DNA from: Selenomonas sp. oral taxon 920
Lineage (GTDB): Bacteria; Bacillota; Negativicutes; Selenomonadales; Selenomonadaceae
Length of the DNA: 64,000 bases
Assembly: GCF_001717585.1 (NCBI RefSeq)
Contig: NZ_CP017042.1
Span: 471,501-535,500 of the forward strand
Reading direction: 5' to 3'
Shown here: piece after piece, positions 48,663 through 58,140 of the stretch
Numbering within the stretch: position 1 is the first letter of the stretch
Layout: each line of letters begins with the position of its first letter
The notes under the pieces: generated by a model
The model's database searches: none
What the model saw: the letters and a program-made list of their open reading frames with translations, nothing else
Told to the model about the DNA's origin: nothing
Program-made: the position numbers and the translations under genes

Positions 48663-49637
48663 ATGAACTACCATACGATTACATTTCCAAATAACAGTCT
48701 GTTCCTCGTCACGGGCGGTGCAGGGTTTATAGGATCGAATCTGTGCGAGGCGATACTGTCGATGGGACACAGGGTTCGCGTGTTGGATAATCTGTCGACG
48801 GGATATGTGAAGAATATCGCGGGATTTCGAGACAATCCGAAGTTCGAGTTTGTCGAGGGGGATATCCGAGATGCGGCGCTCTGTTATCGCGTCTGTGAGG
48901 GCGTGGACTATGTGCTGCATCAGGCAGCGGCGGTGAGCGTGCCAGAGAGCATCGAGCAGCCTGTGGAGTATACGCTGACGAATATTGTCGGGACCGTCAA
49001 TATGATGGAAGCTGCGGCGAAAAAAGGGGTGAAGAAATTCACCTACGCATCGAGTGCTGCGGTCTATGGTGATGACGAGACGATGCCGAAGCGAGAGGAG
49101 ATTGTCGGGAATCGCCTCTCGACGTATGCGGTGACGAAGTTTGCTGCGGAGGAGTATGCTCATCAGTATACGATGCACTATGGGGTGGACTGCTACGGGA
49201 TGCGCTACTTCAATGTCTACGGTCGCCGTCAGGATCCGAACGGTGCGTATGCGGCGGTGATCCCGAAGTTCATCGAGTGTCTGCTCCGCGATGAGCCGCC
49301 GACGATCAACGGCGATGGGGAGCAGTCGCGGGATTTTGTCTATGTCGAGGATGTCGTGCAGGCGAATCTTCTTGCGTGTGCTGCCTCGCATGAGATGGCG
49401 GGGACGGCGTACAATGTCGCTGCGGGCAAGCGTTCGAGCCTCAATGAGATGTATGCGGTGCTGAGTGCACTGTTCGAGAAGGACTTGAAGCCTGTGTTTG
49501 GCCCTGAGCGCAAGGGCGATATTCGCCACAGTGGAGCGGACATTTCGAAGATCTGCAAGAACCTCGGCTATGCGCCTGAGTATGATTTCGAGAAGGGGAT
49601 CAACGAAGCAATCCAGTGGTATAAAGAGAATTTGTAA
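48663..49637 (+). CDS. UDP-sugar 4-epimerase (WbpP/Gne-like)
   Basis: This 324-residue extended SDR shows FLVTGGAGFIGSNLCEAIL, VLDNLSTGYVKN, YASSAAVYGDDETMPKRE and STYAVTKFAAEEYAHQYT with Tyr-x-x-x-Lys; RYFNVYGRRQDPNGAYAAVI is typical of UDP-GlcNAc/UDP-Glc 4-epimerases of the WbpP kind. It is the last gene of the glycan locus, GC-rich and host-like, 165 bases after the SGNH gene with no gene between. It may provide UDP-GalNAc or UDP-Gal to WbaP and other transferases. A strong terminator follows its stop by 3 bases. Confidence 0.86.
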   Translation: MNYHTITFPNNSLFLVTGGAGFIGSNLCEAILSMGHRVRVLDNLSTGYVKNIAGFRDNPKFEFVEGDIRDAALCYRVCEGVDYVLHQAAAVSVPESIEQPVEYTLTNIVGTVNMMEAAAKKGVKKFTYASSAAVYGDDETMPKREEIVGNRLSTYAVTKFAAEEYAHQYTMHYGVDCYGMRYFNVYGRRQDPNGAYAAVIPKFIECLLRDEPPTINGDGEQSRDFVYVEDVVQANLLACAASHEMAGTAYNVAAGKRSSLNEMYAVLSALFEKDLKPVFGPERKGDIRHSGADISKICKNLGYAPEYDFEKGINEAIQWYKENL

Positions 49638-49640
49638 ACT

Positions 49641-49692
49641 AAACGGCAGTACCGTATTCTACCTCACACGAGAATACGGTACTGCCGTTTTT
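49641..49692 (+). terminator. Very strong rho-independent terminator closing the glycan locus
   Basis: AAACGGCAGTACCGTATTCT (49641-49660) and AGAATACGGTACTGCCGTTT (49671-49690) pair perfectly over 20 bases with a 10-base loop, followed by TT. The A-rich start makes it usable in both directions. It separates the glycan locus from the AT-rich insert. Confidence 0.9.
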
Positions 49693-49778
49693 GCTTGGCG
49701 TGCTTCTGTGGAGAAGGTGATTTGTTTTACAGAGAGAATATATACAATACTGAAATTGTCCGATTGGAGTGATAAGAT

Positions 49779-50495
49779 GTGTATGGATTAACGAGTGCAC
49801 AATGGAAACAAATCTATCATATCTTAGATCGGCATCGCGATCAGATCCACCGGGTTAGGCTTTTTGGTTCAAGGGCACGCGGGGATTACCATGTGACATC
49901 CGATGTCGATTTAGCGATAGAAACCGATCAAGACATAAGAAGCACCTTGTTGGAGGAATTTGAGCAGAGCAATTTACCCTATACATTCGATATTGTGCTT
50001 TACGATCACCAAACGAATGAAAAGCTGCGAGATGCAATTGATCGAGAGGAAAAACTCCTTTTTTGTGTGGAGGCAGGGAGAAGTGTTATGACAGCGGAGC
50101 AGATTCGCCTGAAAGCGGAAGATTATCATCGGGCATTATTGCGCTTGCAGACAGCGTTGGAAAAAGAAGCTGATCTGGATGACATGTATTTGGATGCGAC
50201 GATTCAGCGCTTTGAATTTTGTTTTGAGCTTGCGTGGAAGTTGATGAAGGCCGTTTTAGAGTATGAAGGTATCGAGGCAAACAGTCCGCGCAGCGGCATC
50301 CGAGAGGGATGGAAACAGGGGCTGATTTCGGATGCTGAAGCGTGGCTGGATATGATGGAGAAGCGTAATCTATCATCGCATACCTATGATGAAAATGTGG
50401 CGCGGGATATTTATCATGAGGTTAAAGAGCAATATATTACTCTACTAGAGGCTTTAGATCAAAGAGTGAATATGTGGTTGATGGATATGGAATAG
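49779..50495 (+). CDS. MNT-HEPN fusion: minimal nucleotidyltransferase joined to HI0074/HepT-like domain
   Basis: This 238-residue protein joins two modules normally made by two genes. Residues 1-100 are a minimal nucleotidyltransferase with LFGSRARGDYHVTSDVDLAI (GSx10DxD, Gly30 to Asp44) as in MntA antitoxins. Residues 104-238 are HI0074-like with FEFCFELAWKLMKAVL and EKRNLSSHTYDEN, giving RX4HXY at Arg196, His201 and Tyr203, the motif of HepT-type HEPN toxins. In MntA-HepT pairs the first protein AMPylates that Tyr. The start is GTG 49779; an overlapping ATG at 49777 stops after four codons. AT-rich, between a terminator and a KAP NTPase gene. Confidence 0.82.
   Translation: MYGLTSAQWKQIYHILDRHRDQIHRVRLFGSRARGDYHVTSDVDLAIETDQDIRSTLLEEFEQSNLPYTFDIVLYDHQTNEKLRDAIDREEKLLFCVEAGRSVMTAEQIRLKAEDYHRALLRLQTALEKEADLDDMYLDATIQRFEFCFELAWKLMKAVLEYEGIEANSPRSGIREGWKQGLISDAEAWLDMMEKRNLSSHTYDENVARDIYHEVKEQYITLLEALDQRVNMWLMDME
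50069..50090 (+). promoter_or_regulatory. Possible internal ribosome site and start for the HEPN half
   Basis: Inside the fused gene, GGAGG (50069-50073) and GGGAGAAG (50076-50083) precede an in-frame ATG at 50088. Translation from it would give the 135-residue HI0074/HepT-like half alone. It looks like the relic, or the still active start, of a formerly separate second gene. Confidence 0.5.
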
Positions 50496-50538
50496 TTCAA
50501 GATGCTGCTGGCGTTTACTCTGTAAGGATGTGAGAAGA

Positions 50539-53500
50539 TTGGCTGAATTTTTAAAGAATGAACCGATTGGAGAAGATTTGTTTTCAGGACGTGCCCAAGA
50601 GCATGTTGCAGAGACAATATGTGATAATATAGAGCGCCTCCATGTGATTGGTTTGGAGGGGGAGTGGGGCTCTGGAAAGAGCAATCTAGTAAAAATTCTA
50701 CAGCAGAAATTGAGTAATAAAGACAAAAAATATTTCTTCTTTATTTACGATGCTTGGGCACATCAGATGGATTTCCAACGTCGTGCGATTATAGAGGAAA
50801 TTGTAGAATTTATTGATAGGGAGGATGGTCTCTTAGTAACAAAAGATAAATTGAATTACGTTAAAATAAAAGCATTAGGTACAGTCGTTGAAACAGAAAC
50901 AGAGCTTCAGTCATCCTTTACATGGGCAAGTTTTTTCTTGGTTTGCAGTATTATCCTTACACCAGCAGCAATACAACTGAGTACGACGTTGAAGTTTGAA
51001 TGGATAAACTATGTGATATCTTTGATGCCAATAGGATGTATTTTATTTGCTGTTTTCATTTCAATGAGAAAACAACGTAAAGATTTTTTTAGTATGGGTC
51101 ATTTGGAACACATCAAAAACCAGCTGATAGGTGCGTATAAACAAGGTAATACAAAGTCTACCAAACGAGAATATACGGATACAAAGAGACCTTCTACAGT
51201 AGTATTTCGACAATTTTTTCATGATGTTGATGAGAGTATACCTGAGAAACATGTGTTAATCATTGTTCTTGATAATCTAGATAGGCTGCCGCGAGCTAAT
51301 GTTCAAGAAGTGTGGACAATAATACAATCATGTTTCAGTGATGGTGTTGTAGAGTTCCCAAAAATAAAAATTGTTATACCCTTTGATCGAACACATTTGT
51401 GTGTGAATGATGAACAAGATAGTGCAGGGAATAATATACATGATTATACAGATAAAACTTTTGATGCCGTTTTCCGAGTTGCCTTACCTGTCTTGAATGA
51501 TTGGGAAGAATATTTTGATCGTCAGTGGGAAAAGGCTTTCGGTCAAGATGAGGTGAATGGGGATAGGCAAGAATTAGACTATGTAAAACGCATTTATGAT
51601 TGCTATACAGAAACGATTACACCAAGAAAAATTCATGCTTTTATTAATCAATGCCTTATACTTTCTTTATTGCATAAAGGTCATGGTATAAAATATCGCT
51701 ACTATGCTGTGTTTATCTCCCATAAAGAGCACATTCTAAAGAATATTATTGAGGCGTTAAGTGATTTAGCCTACTTAAAGGGATTGAAGCGAGTGTTTGA
51801 GCAAGACGAAGAGTTCTTTCAAACAATTCCGGCACTTTCACATCAGGTGACATTAGAGCGAGGTCAGGAGATTGCAATTCATAGAGTGTTGCGATTGGCT
51901 CTTGAGAATGGTGATGCTGATAAAGTAAAAGAAATTTCAAAAATACGGACTTTCCCATCGATTCTAGAGACTTTGCTAAGAGAGTTCAACACAGTGGATA
52001 GTCTTCAAATGCCTATTTGTGCCTTGGATGGTTTATCTCCAGAAGACTATGGTGGGGAGGAAATCTATGCTAATCGTTGGAATATGATATTTCAGGGGGT
52101 TTTGGATATAGACCTTGAACTGGATACATCTAAAGACGGGTATTTATTCCAATATCAAAAAGTCCTGATAAAACATGGAAGCAAGGAACAAATTGAAGCT
52201 ATACTAGCAAAACTAATTCCACAATTTAATCAACTAGAAGGAATTAATGCAGCTAGGTATATTGATTGCATCAAGGAAGTTGAAGAGATTGTCGCTCCCA
52301 AAGACATTCAAGTTCTTGATCTCCTTGGGGAAATTGTTGTTCCATGGGAACAACTGGAAAAGATAATTACTGATTCTAAAGGAACTCCTAGCCAGTATAG
52401 GCTTCGGAGTAAAGAAGAGGAGGTTGATAAATTTCTGACAGATTTAACTGTTGAACAGTTAGCAAAGGTTAGCTATATTGGCGAGCTGCATAAAAGTGGA
52501 TATAAATTGGAACAATTTAAAGAGAGGGCGAAAGAAGGTGCGGAACAAACTAATTCATATAATGAGTTTTGCACTTTATGGCGTAATTATCGGGAAGTTA
52601 TTTCGGATAAAATCGAAATTAACTTGGACATAGAATATCTTGATCAGTATATTCGTGAAGCGAAAGAGCACCAGCATTCCGATATTGAGTCGGATTTATT
52701 ATGCTACATATTTTCAAAATTTGATTTCAATACAGTCGAAAATTACTCAGAAATTACGTCTTATCTCAACCAAGAAGATAAGGCTGAGGAGATTTCAGAT
52801 AAAATTTCTTTATATATGAGTTATTCTGATCTTATGTTCCGATCAACACAGTACAAAACTTCTTCGTTGTATTGTGCAATATGTAAGATTGTTACTGGCG
52901 ATATAGAAAGACCATTAAGGGCAAATCCTAAGGAGTTGTTATTGCAATTTGAAATGGTTATAGTGTGTTCAAAGGTTTCTAAGGAAGACCTTTCTGCTCA
53001 ACTATCACGGTGGAAGTTTGTAAAAATCTCCGACAATGAAGTGGAAAAATACTTGCCGGTAGATTTTCTATCGCTTATTGATGAGGTGGAGGATGATTTT
53101 TCGGAAAATTGTCGTACTCGCGTGAAAGACTATCTTGATACACGATCTGAGGAGCAATGGGCTCACTATATTGAGCAGGGAATTGATTCATATGGAATTT
53201 CTGCGGGGCGGATTATTGCCTATGATTGGCCAGATCTCGTTTGGACTAAAATAAAGGACTATCTACAGGGGTTGGTTAATGATAGAAGTCTTCCTGAGGA
53301 TATTGATACATGGAAAAAATATATAGAAGAATTTCTAAAAAAACGAAAGCAAATAGGGCGTATTTTAGGAGTCTTCTATGATAGTCTCAAAACAGAAGCA
53401 ATCTCTGTAGAAGAATTTAAATTTTGGGGAGAATGGCTTTTTAAATACAATAAGGTGGAGCTTGATGACAAGACAATGAGGCGGCTCATCCCACCAGAAT

Positions 53501-53712
53501 TGCTAGATGATGAAGAATGCGTCAAGATTCTTCTTCATAATTTCACGAAGGTTGTTAAAATATACAGACAAGCGAGTGCTGATGAGCATGAGGATTTTGA
53601 TGATAAAATTCAGAAACTCAGTGGTGTAGATGAAAACATAAAAGAGCTAGCCAATAGAATAGGAGGTTTTGACGTGAATAGTGCGTCTAGGCAAGATCAT
53701 AAAGAGAATTAA
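50539..53712 (+). CDS. KAP-family P-loop NTPase with membrane insertion
   Basis: This protein of 1057 residues has Walker A GLEGEWGSGKSNLVKIL at about 38-54 and Walker B HVLIIVLDNLDRLPRANVQE near 240, with two membrane helices between them (SFFLVCSIILTPAAIQL, about 131-147, and YVISLMPIGCILFAVFI, about 158-174). This insertion inside the P-loop domain is the hallmark of KAP NTPases. The long C-terminal two thirds are helical and unrecognised. TTG 50539 has AAGGA 10 bases upstream; GTG 50530 is an alternative but too close. KAP proteins occur in anti-phage islands. It follows the MNT-HEPN gene by 43 bases, AT-rich, probably one transcript. Role in defence is inferred. Confidence 0.8.
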   Translation: MAEFLKNEPIGEDLFSGRAQEHVAETICDNIERLHVIGLEGEWGSGKSNLVKILQQKLSNKDKKYFFFIYDAWAHQMDFQRRAIIEEIVEFIDREDGLLVTKDKLNYVKIKALGTVVETETELQSSFTWASFFLVCSIILTPAAIQLSTTLKFEWINYVISLMPIGCILFAVFISMRKQRKDFFSMGHLEHIKNQLIGAYKQGNTKSTKREYTDTKRPSTVVFRQFFHDVDESIPEKHVLIIVLDNLDRLPRANVQEVWTIIQSCFSDGVVEFPKIKIVIPFDRTHLCVNDEQDSAGNNIHDYTDKTFDAVFRVALPVLNDWEEYFDRQWEKAFGQDEVNGDRQELDYVKRIYDCYTETITPRKIHAFINQCLILSLLHKGHGIKYRYYAVFISHKEHILKNIIEALSDLAYLKGLKRVFEQDEEFFQTIPALSHQVTLERGQEIAIHRVLRLALENGDADKVKEISKIRTFPSILETLLREFNTVDSLQMPICALDGLSPEDYGGEEIYANRWNMIFQGVLDIDLELDTSKDGYLFQYQKVLIKHGSKEQIEAILAKLIPQFNQLEGINAARYIDCIKEVEEIVAPKDIQVLDLLGEIVVPWEQLEKIITDSKGTPSQYRLRSKEEEVDKFLTDLTVEQLAKVSYIGELHKSGYKLEQFKERAKEGAEQTNSYNEFCTLWRNYREVISDKIEINLDIEYLDQYIREAKEHQHSDIESDLLCYIFSKFDFNTVENYSEITSYLNQEDKAEEISDKISLYMSYSDLMFRSTQYKTSSLYCAICKIVTGDIERPLRANPKELLLQFEMVIVCSKVSKEDLSAQLSRWKFVKISDNEVEKYLPVDFLSLIDEVEDDFSENCRTRVKDYLDTRSEEQWAHYIEQGIDSYGISAGRIIAYDWPDLVWTKIKDYLQGLVNDRSLPEDIDTWKKYIEEFLKKRKQIGRILGVFYDSLKTEAISVEEFKFWGEWLFKYNKVELDDKTMRRLIPPELLDDEECVKILLHNFTKVVKIYRQASADEHEDFDDKIQKLSGVDENIKELANRIGGFDVNSASRQDHKEN

Positions 53713-53816
53713 GGCTTATGAAAAATTTGCTCCTAAGTTTGAGTTAGAGAATTGAAACTTTAAGAGGCGGGAAATCTCTTCATTTCCTTGGCAAATTTAG
53801 AAGGGCAAAGGTATAT

Positions 53817-54869
53817 TTATGGCTCTTCATGAAGCTTTGTGAAATCGCTAAAGATTCCCTCCTCCGTCACAATCGCCGTAATGAGTTCGTGATTCGTGAC
53901 ATCGAATGCGGGATTGTACACGTTTATGCCTTTTGGTGCCATGCGTTCTTTGTACCACATGTCGGTGACTTCCTCGGGGGGGCGCTGTTCGATGTGGATG
54001 TCAGCTCCGGTGGGGGTGGAGAGGTCGATGGTGGAGGTGGGGGCGCAGACGTAGAAGGGGATGCCGTAATGTTTGGCAAGGATGGCGACCCCTGATGTAC
54101 CGATCTTGTTGGCAACGTCGCCGTTGGCGGCGACGCGGTCACAGCCGACGAAGACGGCGTCGATCCAACCATTCTTCATGACGGTGGCTGCCATGTTGTC
54201 GCAGATGAGGGTGACGTCCATGCCGGCGGCACTGAGTTCGTATGCGGTGAGGCGTCCGCCTTGGAGGAGAGGACGCGTTTCGTCGGCGTAGATTTTGAAG
54301 TTATAGCCTTTTTGGTGACCGAGGTACATGACGGCGGTTGCGGTGCCGTATTTGGCGGTGGCGAGCTGTCCTGCGTTGCAGTGGGTGAGCAGACCTGCAC
54401 CGGGCTTTACGAGGGTGAGCGCATGCTCTCCTATTTTTTTGCAGATATCGATGTCCTCCTGTTTGATGCGGAGGGCTTCATCGCGCAGGAGTGCACGGAT
54501 CTCGGAGATGGATTTTCCTTCGCTCTTTTTGACGATCCCCTCCATGCGGTTCAGCGCCCATGAAAGGTTGACGGCGGTAGGGCGGGAGGAGTTGAGGTAG
54601 TCGGCGGCTTCGTGGAAGCGCCGTGCAAATTCGGCGTAGTCGTCGGCGTCGATTTCAAGGGCGGCGAGGTAGATGCCGATGGCGGCAGCATCGCCGATGG
54701 CGGGCGCACCGCGTACCTGCAGCTCTCGAATCGCCGTCCAGATTTCGCCCTGTGTTTTGAGGCGGAGGTATTCGGCTTTGTTTGGGAGTTTTGTTTGGTC
54801 AATGATGACGAGGGCGCGTTCCTCTTCGTCGAGGGCGAGGGTTTCCATGTCGAGGATGTTGGTGCTCAT
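53817..54869 (-). CDS. mtnA: S-methyl-5-thioribose-1-phosphate isomerase
   Basis: This 350-residue enzyme of the eIF2B-like family isomerises 5-methylthioribose-1-phosphate to the ribulose form. Seen are [38 protein letters not shown] with the catalytic Cys, [39 protein letters not shown] with the catalytic Asp, and [20 protein letters not shown]. The start at 54869 has AGGAGG 7 bases upstream; the longer open frame in the track of GC-rich DNA is not coding. The class II aldolase gene lies 10 bases upstream in the same transcript, suggesting the DHAP shunt. GC-rich and host-like. Confidence 0.94.
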   Translation of the reverse strand: MSTNILDMETLALDEEERALVIIDQTKLPNKAEYLRLKTQGEIWTAIRELQVRGAPAIGDAAAIGIYLAALEIDADDYAEFARRFHEAADYLNSSRPTAVNLSWALNRMEGIVKKSEGKSISEIRALLRDEALRIKQEDIDICKKIGEHALTLVKPGAGLLTHCNAGQLATAKYGTATAVMYLGHQKGYNFKIYADETRPLLQGGRLTAYELSAAGMDVTLICDNMAATVMKNGWIDAVFVGCDRVAANGDVANKIGTSGVAILAKHYGIPFYVCAPTSTIDLSTPTGADIHIEQRPPEEVTDMWYKERMAPKGINVYNPAFDVTNHELITAIVTEEGIFSDFTKLHEEP

Positions 54870-54879
54870 TGTATGCCTC

Positions 54880-55524
54880 CTAAACTGTCGGATACTTCCA
54901 CTTTGCCAGTTCATCCGCAGAGATGGTATCTGGCTCGTGCCCGAGGACGGTGAGGCAGCGGTGGTAGATGTCGGCGAGTTCTTCGACGTAGCTTGCCTTG
55001 AGCAGGGCTTCCTTGAGACTTCCGGCGACGGCGACAACACCGTGCGCCTGCATGAGAGCAACGTCGGAGATGGTGAGCGGCGCAAGTACGTTTTCCGCCG
55101 CTGCGCGCGTACCGGGGCGTCCGTACGGGGCGACGGGAACATAACCCTCCTTGCAGCCGAGGATGGAGAGCTCGTAGACGATGGCGGGAATCGGCTTGTT
55201 CATGACGGCGAATGCGGTCGCTGCGCGCGAATGGGTGTGCGCGACAGCGAGGACATCGCTGCGGCTCCGATAGATTGCCGTGTGCATCATCAGTTCGCTC
55301 GTGGGCTTTCGGTCATTCAGTGACTCGACTGCGCGTCCGTCCATATCAATGACTACGATGTCGTCTGCGGTCATCTCTTCGCGATCCATGCCCGTCGGCG
55401 TGATGCAGATGTGTCCGCTCGCTGCGTCGCGGATGCTGAAATTTCCCGAACGGTGCCGACACAGGCCCGCATGATCCGCTTCGAGTGCACAGCGGAGCAC
55501 GTCCTCTTTGATTTGTTCGAGCAT
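54880..55524 (-). CDS. Class II aldolase (5-methylthioribulose-1-phosphate aldolase / fuculose-phosphate aldolase-like)
   Basis: This 214-residue zinc enzyme shows [39 protein letters not shown] with the catalytic Glu, [15 protein letters not shown] with two zinc His and [13 protein letters not shown] with a third. It is the first gene of a pair with mtnA. In the DHAP shunt such an aldolase cleaves 5-methylthioribulose-1-phosphate (or 5-deoxyribulose-1-phosphate) to DHAP and an aldehyde. MtnB dehydratase is a related alternative, but no mtnC or mtnD gene is nearby. The start follows GGAGGAGGATCGTT. Confidence 0.82.
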   Translation of the reverse strand: MLEQIKEDVLRCALEADHAGLCRHRSGNFSIRDAASGHICITPTGMDREEMTADDIVVIDMDGRAVESLNDRKPTSELMMHTAIYRSRSDVLAVAHTHSRAATAFAVMNKPIPAIVYELSILGCKEGYVPVAPYGRPGTRAAAENVLAPLTISDVALMQAHGVVAVAGSLKEALLKASYVEELADIYHRCLTVLGHEPDTISADELAKWKYPTV

Positions 55525-55550
55525 AACGATCCTCCTCCATTTACAGGTCT

Positions 55551-55580
55551 ATTTTAACGAAGATTCAAGGGATTTTGCAA
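55551..55580 (-). promoter_or_regulatory. Promoter for the aldolase-mtnA operon
   Basis: Read on the minus strand, TTGCAA (55580-55575) and TAAAAT (55556-55551) are separated by 18 bases and lie 27 bases before the aldolase start codon. It is divergent from the gap promoter in the same intergenic region. Seen as boxes; activity inferred. Confidence 0.5.
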
Positions 55581-55637
55581 GTATTTTTCCATATGTATAA
55601 AATTCGATAAATCACGTGCAGATGCAAGATAAAAGGT

Positions 55638-55665
55638 TTGACTTTTATTGGGAATGGTTTATAAT
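55638..55665 (+). promoter_or_regulatory. Sigma-A promoter for gap
   Basis: TTGACT (55638-55643) and a perfect TATAAT (55660-55665) are 16 bases apart, in an AT-rich stretch of an otherwise GC-rich region. The leader to the gap start is about 67 bases and holds GGGGG as the ribosome site. No CggR-type repressor gene is next to it. Confidence 0.75.
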
Positions 55666-55738
55666 ATAAATCGTATGAAGAGCGCGGCGGCAAAAGGATC
55701 GCGGCGCAGAAACTAGGGACTCAACAGGGGGTATTTTA

Positions 55739-56752
55739 ATGGCAGTAAAAGTTGCTATCAATGGTTTTGGCCGTATCGGTCGTCTCGCGTTCCGTCAGAT
55801 GTTCGATGCTCCCGGCTATGAGGTCGTCGCGATCAACGATCTGACGAGCCCGACGATGCTCGCTCATCTCCTGAAGTATGACTCCACGCAGGGGCGTTAT
55901 AAGTATGCGGATTCGGTCACGGCGGGGGACGATTCCATTACGGTCAACGGCAAGAAGATCAACATCTATGCACAGGCGGACGCCTCCCAGATTCCCTGGG
56001 GCAAGCATGATGTCGATGTTGTGCTCGAGTGCACGGGCTTCTATACGGCAAAGGCAAAGGCTGAGGCACATCTGAAGGCAGGTGCGAAGAAGGTTGTCAT
56101 CTCTGCTCCTGCGGGCAATGACCTCCCGACGATTGTCTACAACGTCAACCACAAGAAGCTGACGAAGGACGACAAGGTCATTTCGGCGGCATCCTGCACG
56201 ACGAACTGCCTTGCTCCGATGGCGAAGGCTCTGAATGATCTCGCTCCGATCAAGAGCGGAATCATGGCGACGATCCATGCCTATACGGGCGACCAGATGC
56301 CGCTCGACGGTCCGCAGCGCAAGGGTGACCTGCGCCGCAGCCGTGCAGCAGCACTCAATATCGTTCCGAATTCGACGGGCGCGGCGAAGGCGATCGGCCT
56401 CGTTATCCCAGAGCTCAACGGCAAGCTGATCGGCTCGGCACAGCGCGTTCCGACCCCGACGGGCTCGACGACACTCCTCTACGCTGTGGTTGAGGGCAAG
56501 GTCACGGTCGATCAGGTCAACGCGCAGATGAAGAAGGAAGCAACGGAGTCGTTCGCATACAACACGGACGAGATCGTCTCCAGTGATATCATCGGCACGA
56601 CGTATGGCTCGATCTTCGATGCGACACAGACGATGGTCAGCGACACGGGCGACGGCAACACGCTCGTTCAGGTGGTTTCCTGGTACGACAACGAGAACAG
56701 CTACACGAGCCAGATGGTTCGTACGATCAAGTACTTTGCGGAGCTCGGCTGA
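55739..56752 (+). CDS. gap: Glyceraldehyde-3-phosphate dehydrogenase
   Basis: This 337-residue glycolytic enzyme oxidises glyceraldehyde-3-phosphate to 1,3-bisphosphoglycerate with NAD. Seen are [18 protein letters not shown], the active-site [17 protein letters not shown] with the catalytic Cys, and [17 protein letters not shown] at the end. The NAD-specific class is likely from the N-terminal INDL pattern. A terminator lies between it and pgk, so gap may be made in excess over the following genes. Its product is also the proposed substrate of the FkbH-like protein in the glycan locus. GC-rich with strong codon bias. Confidence 0.97.
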   Translation: MAVKVAINGFGRIGRLAFRQMFDAPGYEVVAINDLTSPTMLAHLLKYDSTQGRYKYADSVTAGDDSITVNGKKINIYAQADASQIPWGKHDVDVVLECTGFYTAKAKAEAHLKAGAKKVVISAPAGNDLPTIVYNVNHKKLTKDDKVISAASCTTNCLAPMAKALNDLAPIKSGIMATIHAYTGDQMPLDGPQRKGDLRRSRAAALNIVPNSTGAAKAIGLVIPELNGKLIGSAQRVPTPTGSTTLLYAVVEGKVTVDQVNAQMKKEATESFAYNTDEIVSSDIIGTTYGSIFDATQTMVSDTGDGNTLVQVVSWYDNENSYTSQMVRTIKYFAELG

Positions 56753-56833
56753 GACAAGTAAACAGAGACATACGGGACATGGGTCGGAGTTGCTAGCGCT
56801 TTGATCCGGTTACCGTAAGCATACGATCTTTCA

Positions 56834-56874
56834 CGAGGTCCGGCCGTCGTTTGGGCCGAACCTCGTTTTTATTT
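56834..56874 (+). terminator. Rho-independent terminator between gap and pgk
   Basis: CGAGGTCCGGCC (56834-56845) pairs with GGCCGAACCTCG (56854-56865) with one mismatch, followed by TTTTTATTT. It can end the gap message, or allow partial read-through into pgk. Confidence 0.8.
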
Positions 56875-56919
56875 AGGAAACTCTGATACATTCAGCGGTT
56901 TCATTCTGGAGGGGATAAT

Positions 56920-58113
56920 ATGAATAAAAAGACAATGATGCACATTGATCCACACGGGAAAAAGGTATTCGTCCGCGTGGACTTCAATGTGCCGATGGAC
57001 GAGCATCAGCACATCACGAACGATACGCGCATCCGTGCGACCCTCCCGACGATCCAGCACCTTCTGAACGCGGGTGCGGCGGTCATTCTCGCCTGTCACG
57101 TCGGCCGTCCGACGGAGGCGCGTGAGCCGCAGTTTTCGACGCGTCCGATTGTGGCGCGTCTCGAGGAGTGTCTCGGACAGCCCGTGAAATGGGCATCGGA
57201 CTGCGTCGGTCCCGAGGCGGAGAAGGCTGCTGCCGACCTGAAGCCGGGCGAAGTGCTGCTCCTTGAGAACCTGCGTTACCATAAGGCGGAGAAGAAGAAC
57301 GATCCGGAGTTCGCAAGGCAGCTCGCGTCACTGGCGGACATCGCGGTAGACGATGCGTTTGGTGTGGCACACCGCGCACACGCCTCGAACGTCGGGATTA
57401 CAAAATATCTCGAGACGGTGGCGGGCTTCCTCATGGAAAAGGAGATCAACTACATCGGCAAGACGCTCGAGGCCCCGAAGCGCCCGTTCGTTGCCATCAT
57501 CGGCGGCGCGAAGGTCTCGGACAAGATCGGCGTCATTGAGAACATGATCGATAAGGTGGATACGATCATCATTGGCGGCGGCATGGCGCACACCTTTGAT
57601 GCATCGAAGGGCTATCCCGTCGGCGATTCCCTCGTGGAGCGCGACAAGATCGACCTCGCGAAGCAGCTCCTCGAAAAGGCGGAGAAGAAGGGCGTGAAGG
57701 TCGTTCTGCCCGTGGATGTCGTCATCGCGGACAAGTTTGCGGCGGACGCGAATACAAAGACGGTCGACGTGGACAAGGTGCCCGACGGCTGGCAGGCGCT
57801 CGACAGCGGCGCAAAGACCTCCGAGGAGTACGTCAACGCACTGAAGGGTGCAAAAACGGTCATCTGGAACGGTCCGATGGGCGTGTTCGAGTTCGATGCG
57901 TTTGCAAAGGGCACGGAGGCAGTCGCGCGTGCGGTTGCGCAGGCGACGAAGGAAGGCGCGATCTCCATTGTCGGCGGCGGCGACTCCATCGCGGCGCTGA
58001 AGAAGACGGGGCTGTCCGAGAAGATCTCGCACATCTCGACGGGCGGCGGAGCAACGCTCGAGCTGCTCGAGGGCAAGGTGCTGCCGGGCATCGCGGCACT
58101 TGCGGACGAGTAA
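56920..58113 (+). CDS. pgk: Phosphoglycerate kinase
   Basis: This 397-residue two-domain kinase makes ATP and 3-phosphoglycerate from 1,3-bisphosphoglycerate. Seen are VFVRVDFNVPMDEHQHITND at the start, CHVGRPTEAREP, IIGGAKVSDKIGVIENMID, WNGPMGVFEFDAFAKGTEA and GGGDSIAALKKTGL. The start ATG follows GGAGGGG. It is 27 bases before tpiA. Normal length and no oddities; GC-rich with the codon use of a highly expressed gene. It competes with the FkbH-like protein for 1,3-bisphosphoglycerate if that role is correct. Confidence 0.97.
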   Translation: MNKKTMMHIDPHGKKVFVRVDFNVPMDEHQHITNDTRIRATLPTIQHLLNAGAAVILACHVGRPTEAREPQFSTRPIVARLEECLGQPVKWASDCVGPEAEKAAADLKPGEVLLLENLRYHKAEKKNDPEFARQLASLADIAVDDAFGVAHRAHASNVGITKYLETVAGFLMEKEINYIGKTLEAPKRPFVAIIGGAKVSDKIGVIENMIDKVDTIIIGGGMAHTFDASKGYPVGDSLVERDKIDLAKQLLEKAEKKGVKVVLPVDVVIADKFAADANTKTVDVDKVPDGWQALDSGAKTSEEYVNALKGAKTVIWNGPMGVFEFDAFAKGTEAVARAVAQATKEGAISIVGGGDSIAALKKTGLSEKISHISTGGGATLELLEGKVLPGIAALADE

Positions 58114-58140
58114 GCGTGTAGAGTAGAGGAGAACATATTT

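Noticed and set aside
49722-49748. TTGTTT and TACAAT as a promoter for the MNT-HEPN gene
   Set aside because: Spacing is only 15 bases and the -35 is poor. A promoter must exist near here after the terminator, but this pair is not convincing.
54870-55142. An N-terminal extension of mtnA to 441 residues
   Set aside because: The extension is antisense-like Pro/Ser/Arg-rich sequence overlapping the aldolase gene; the AGGAGG before 54869 fixes the start.
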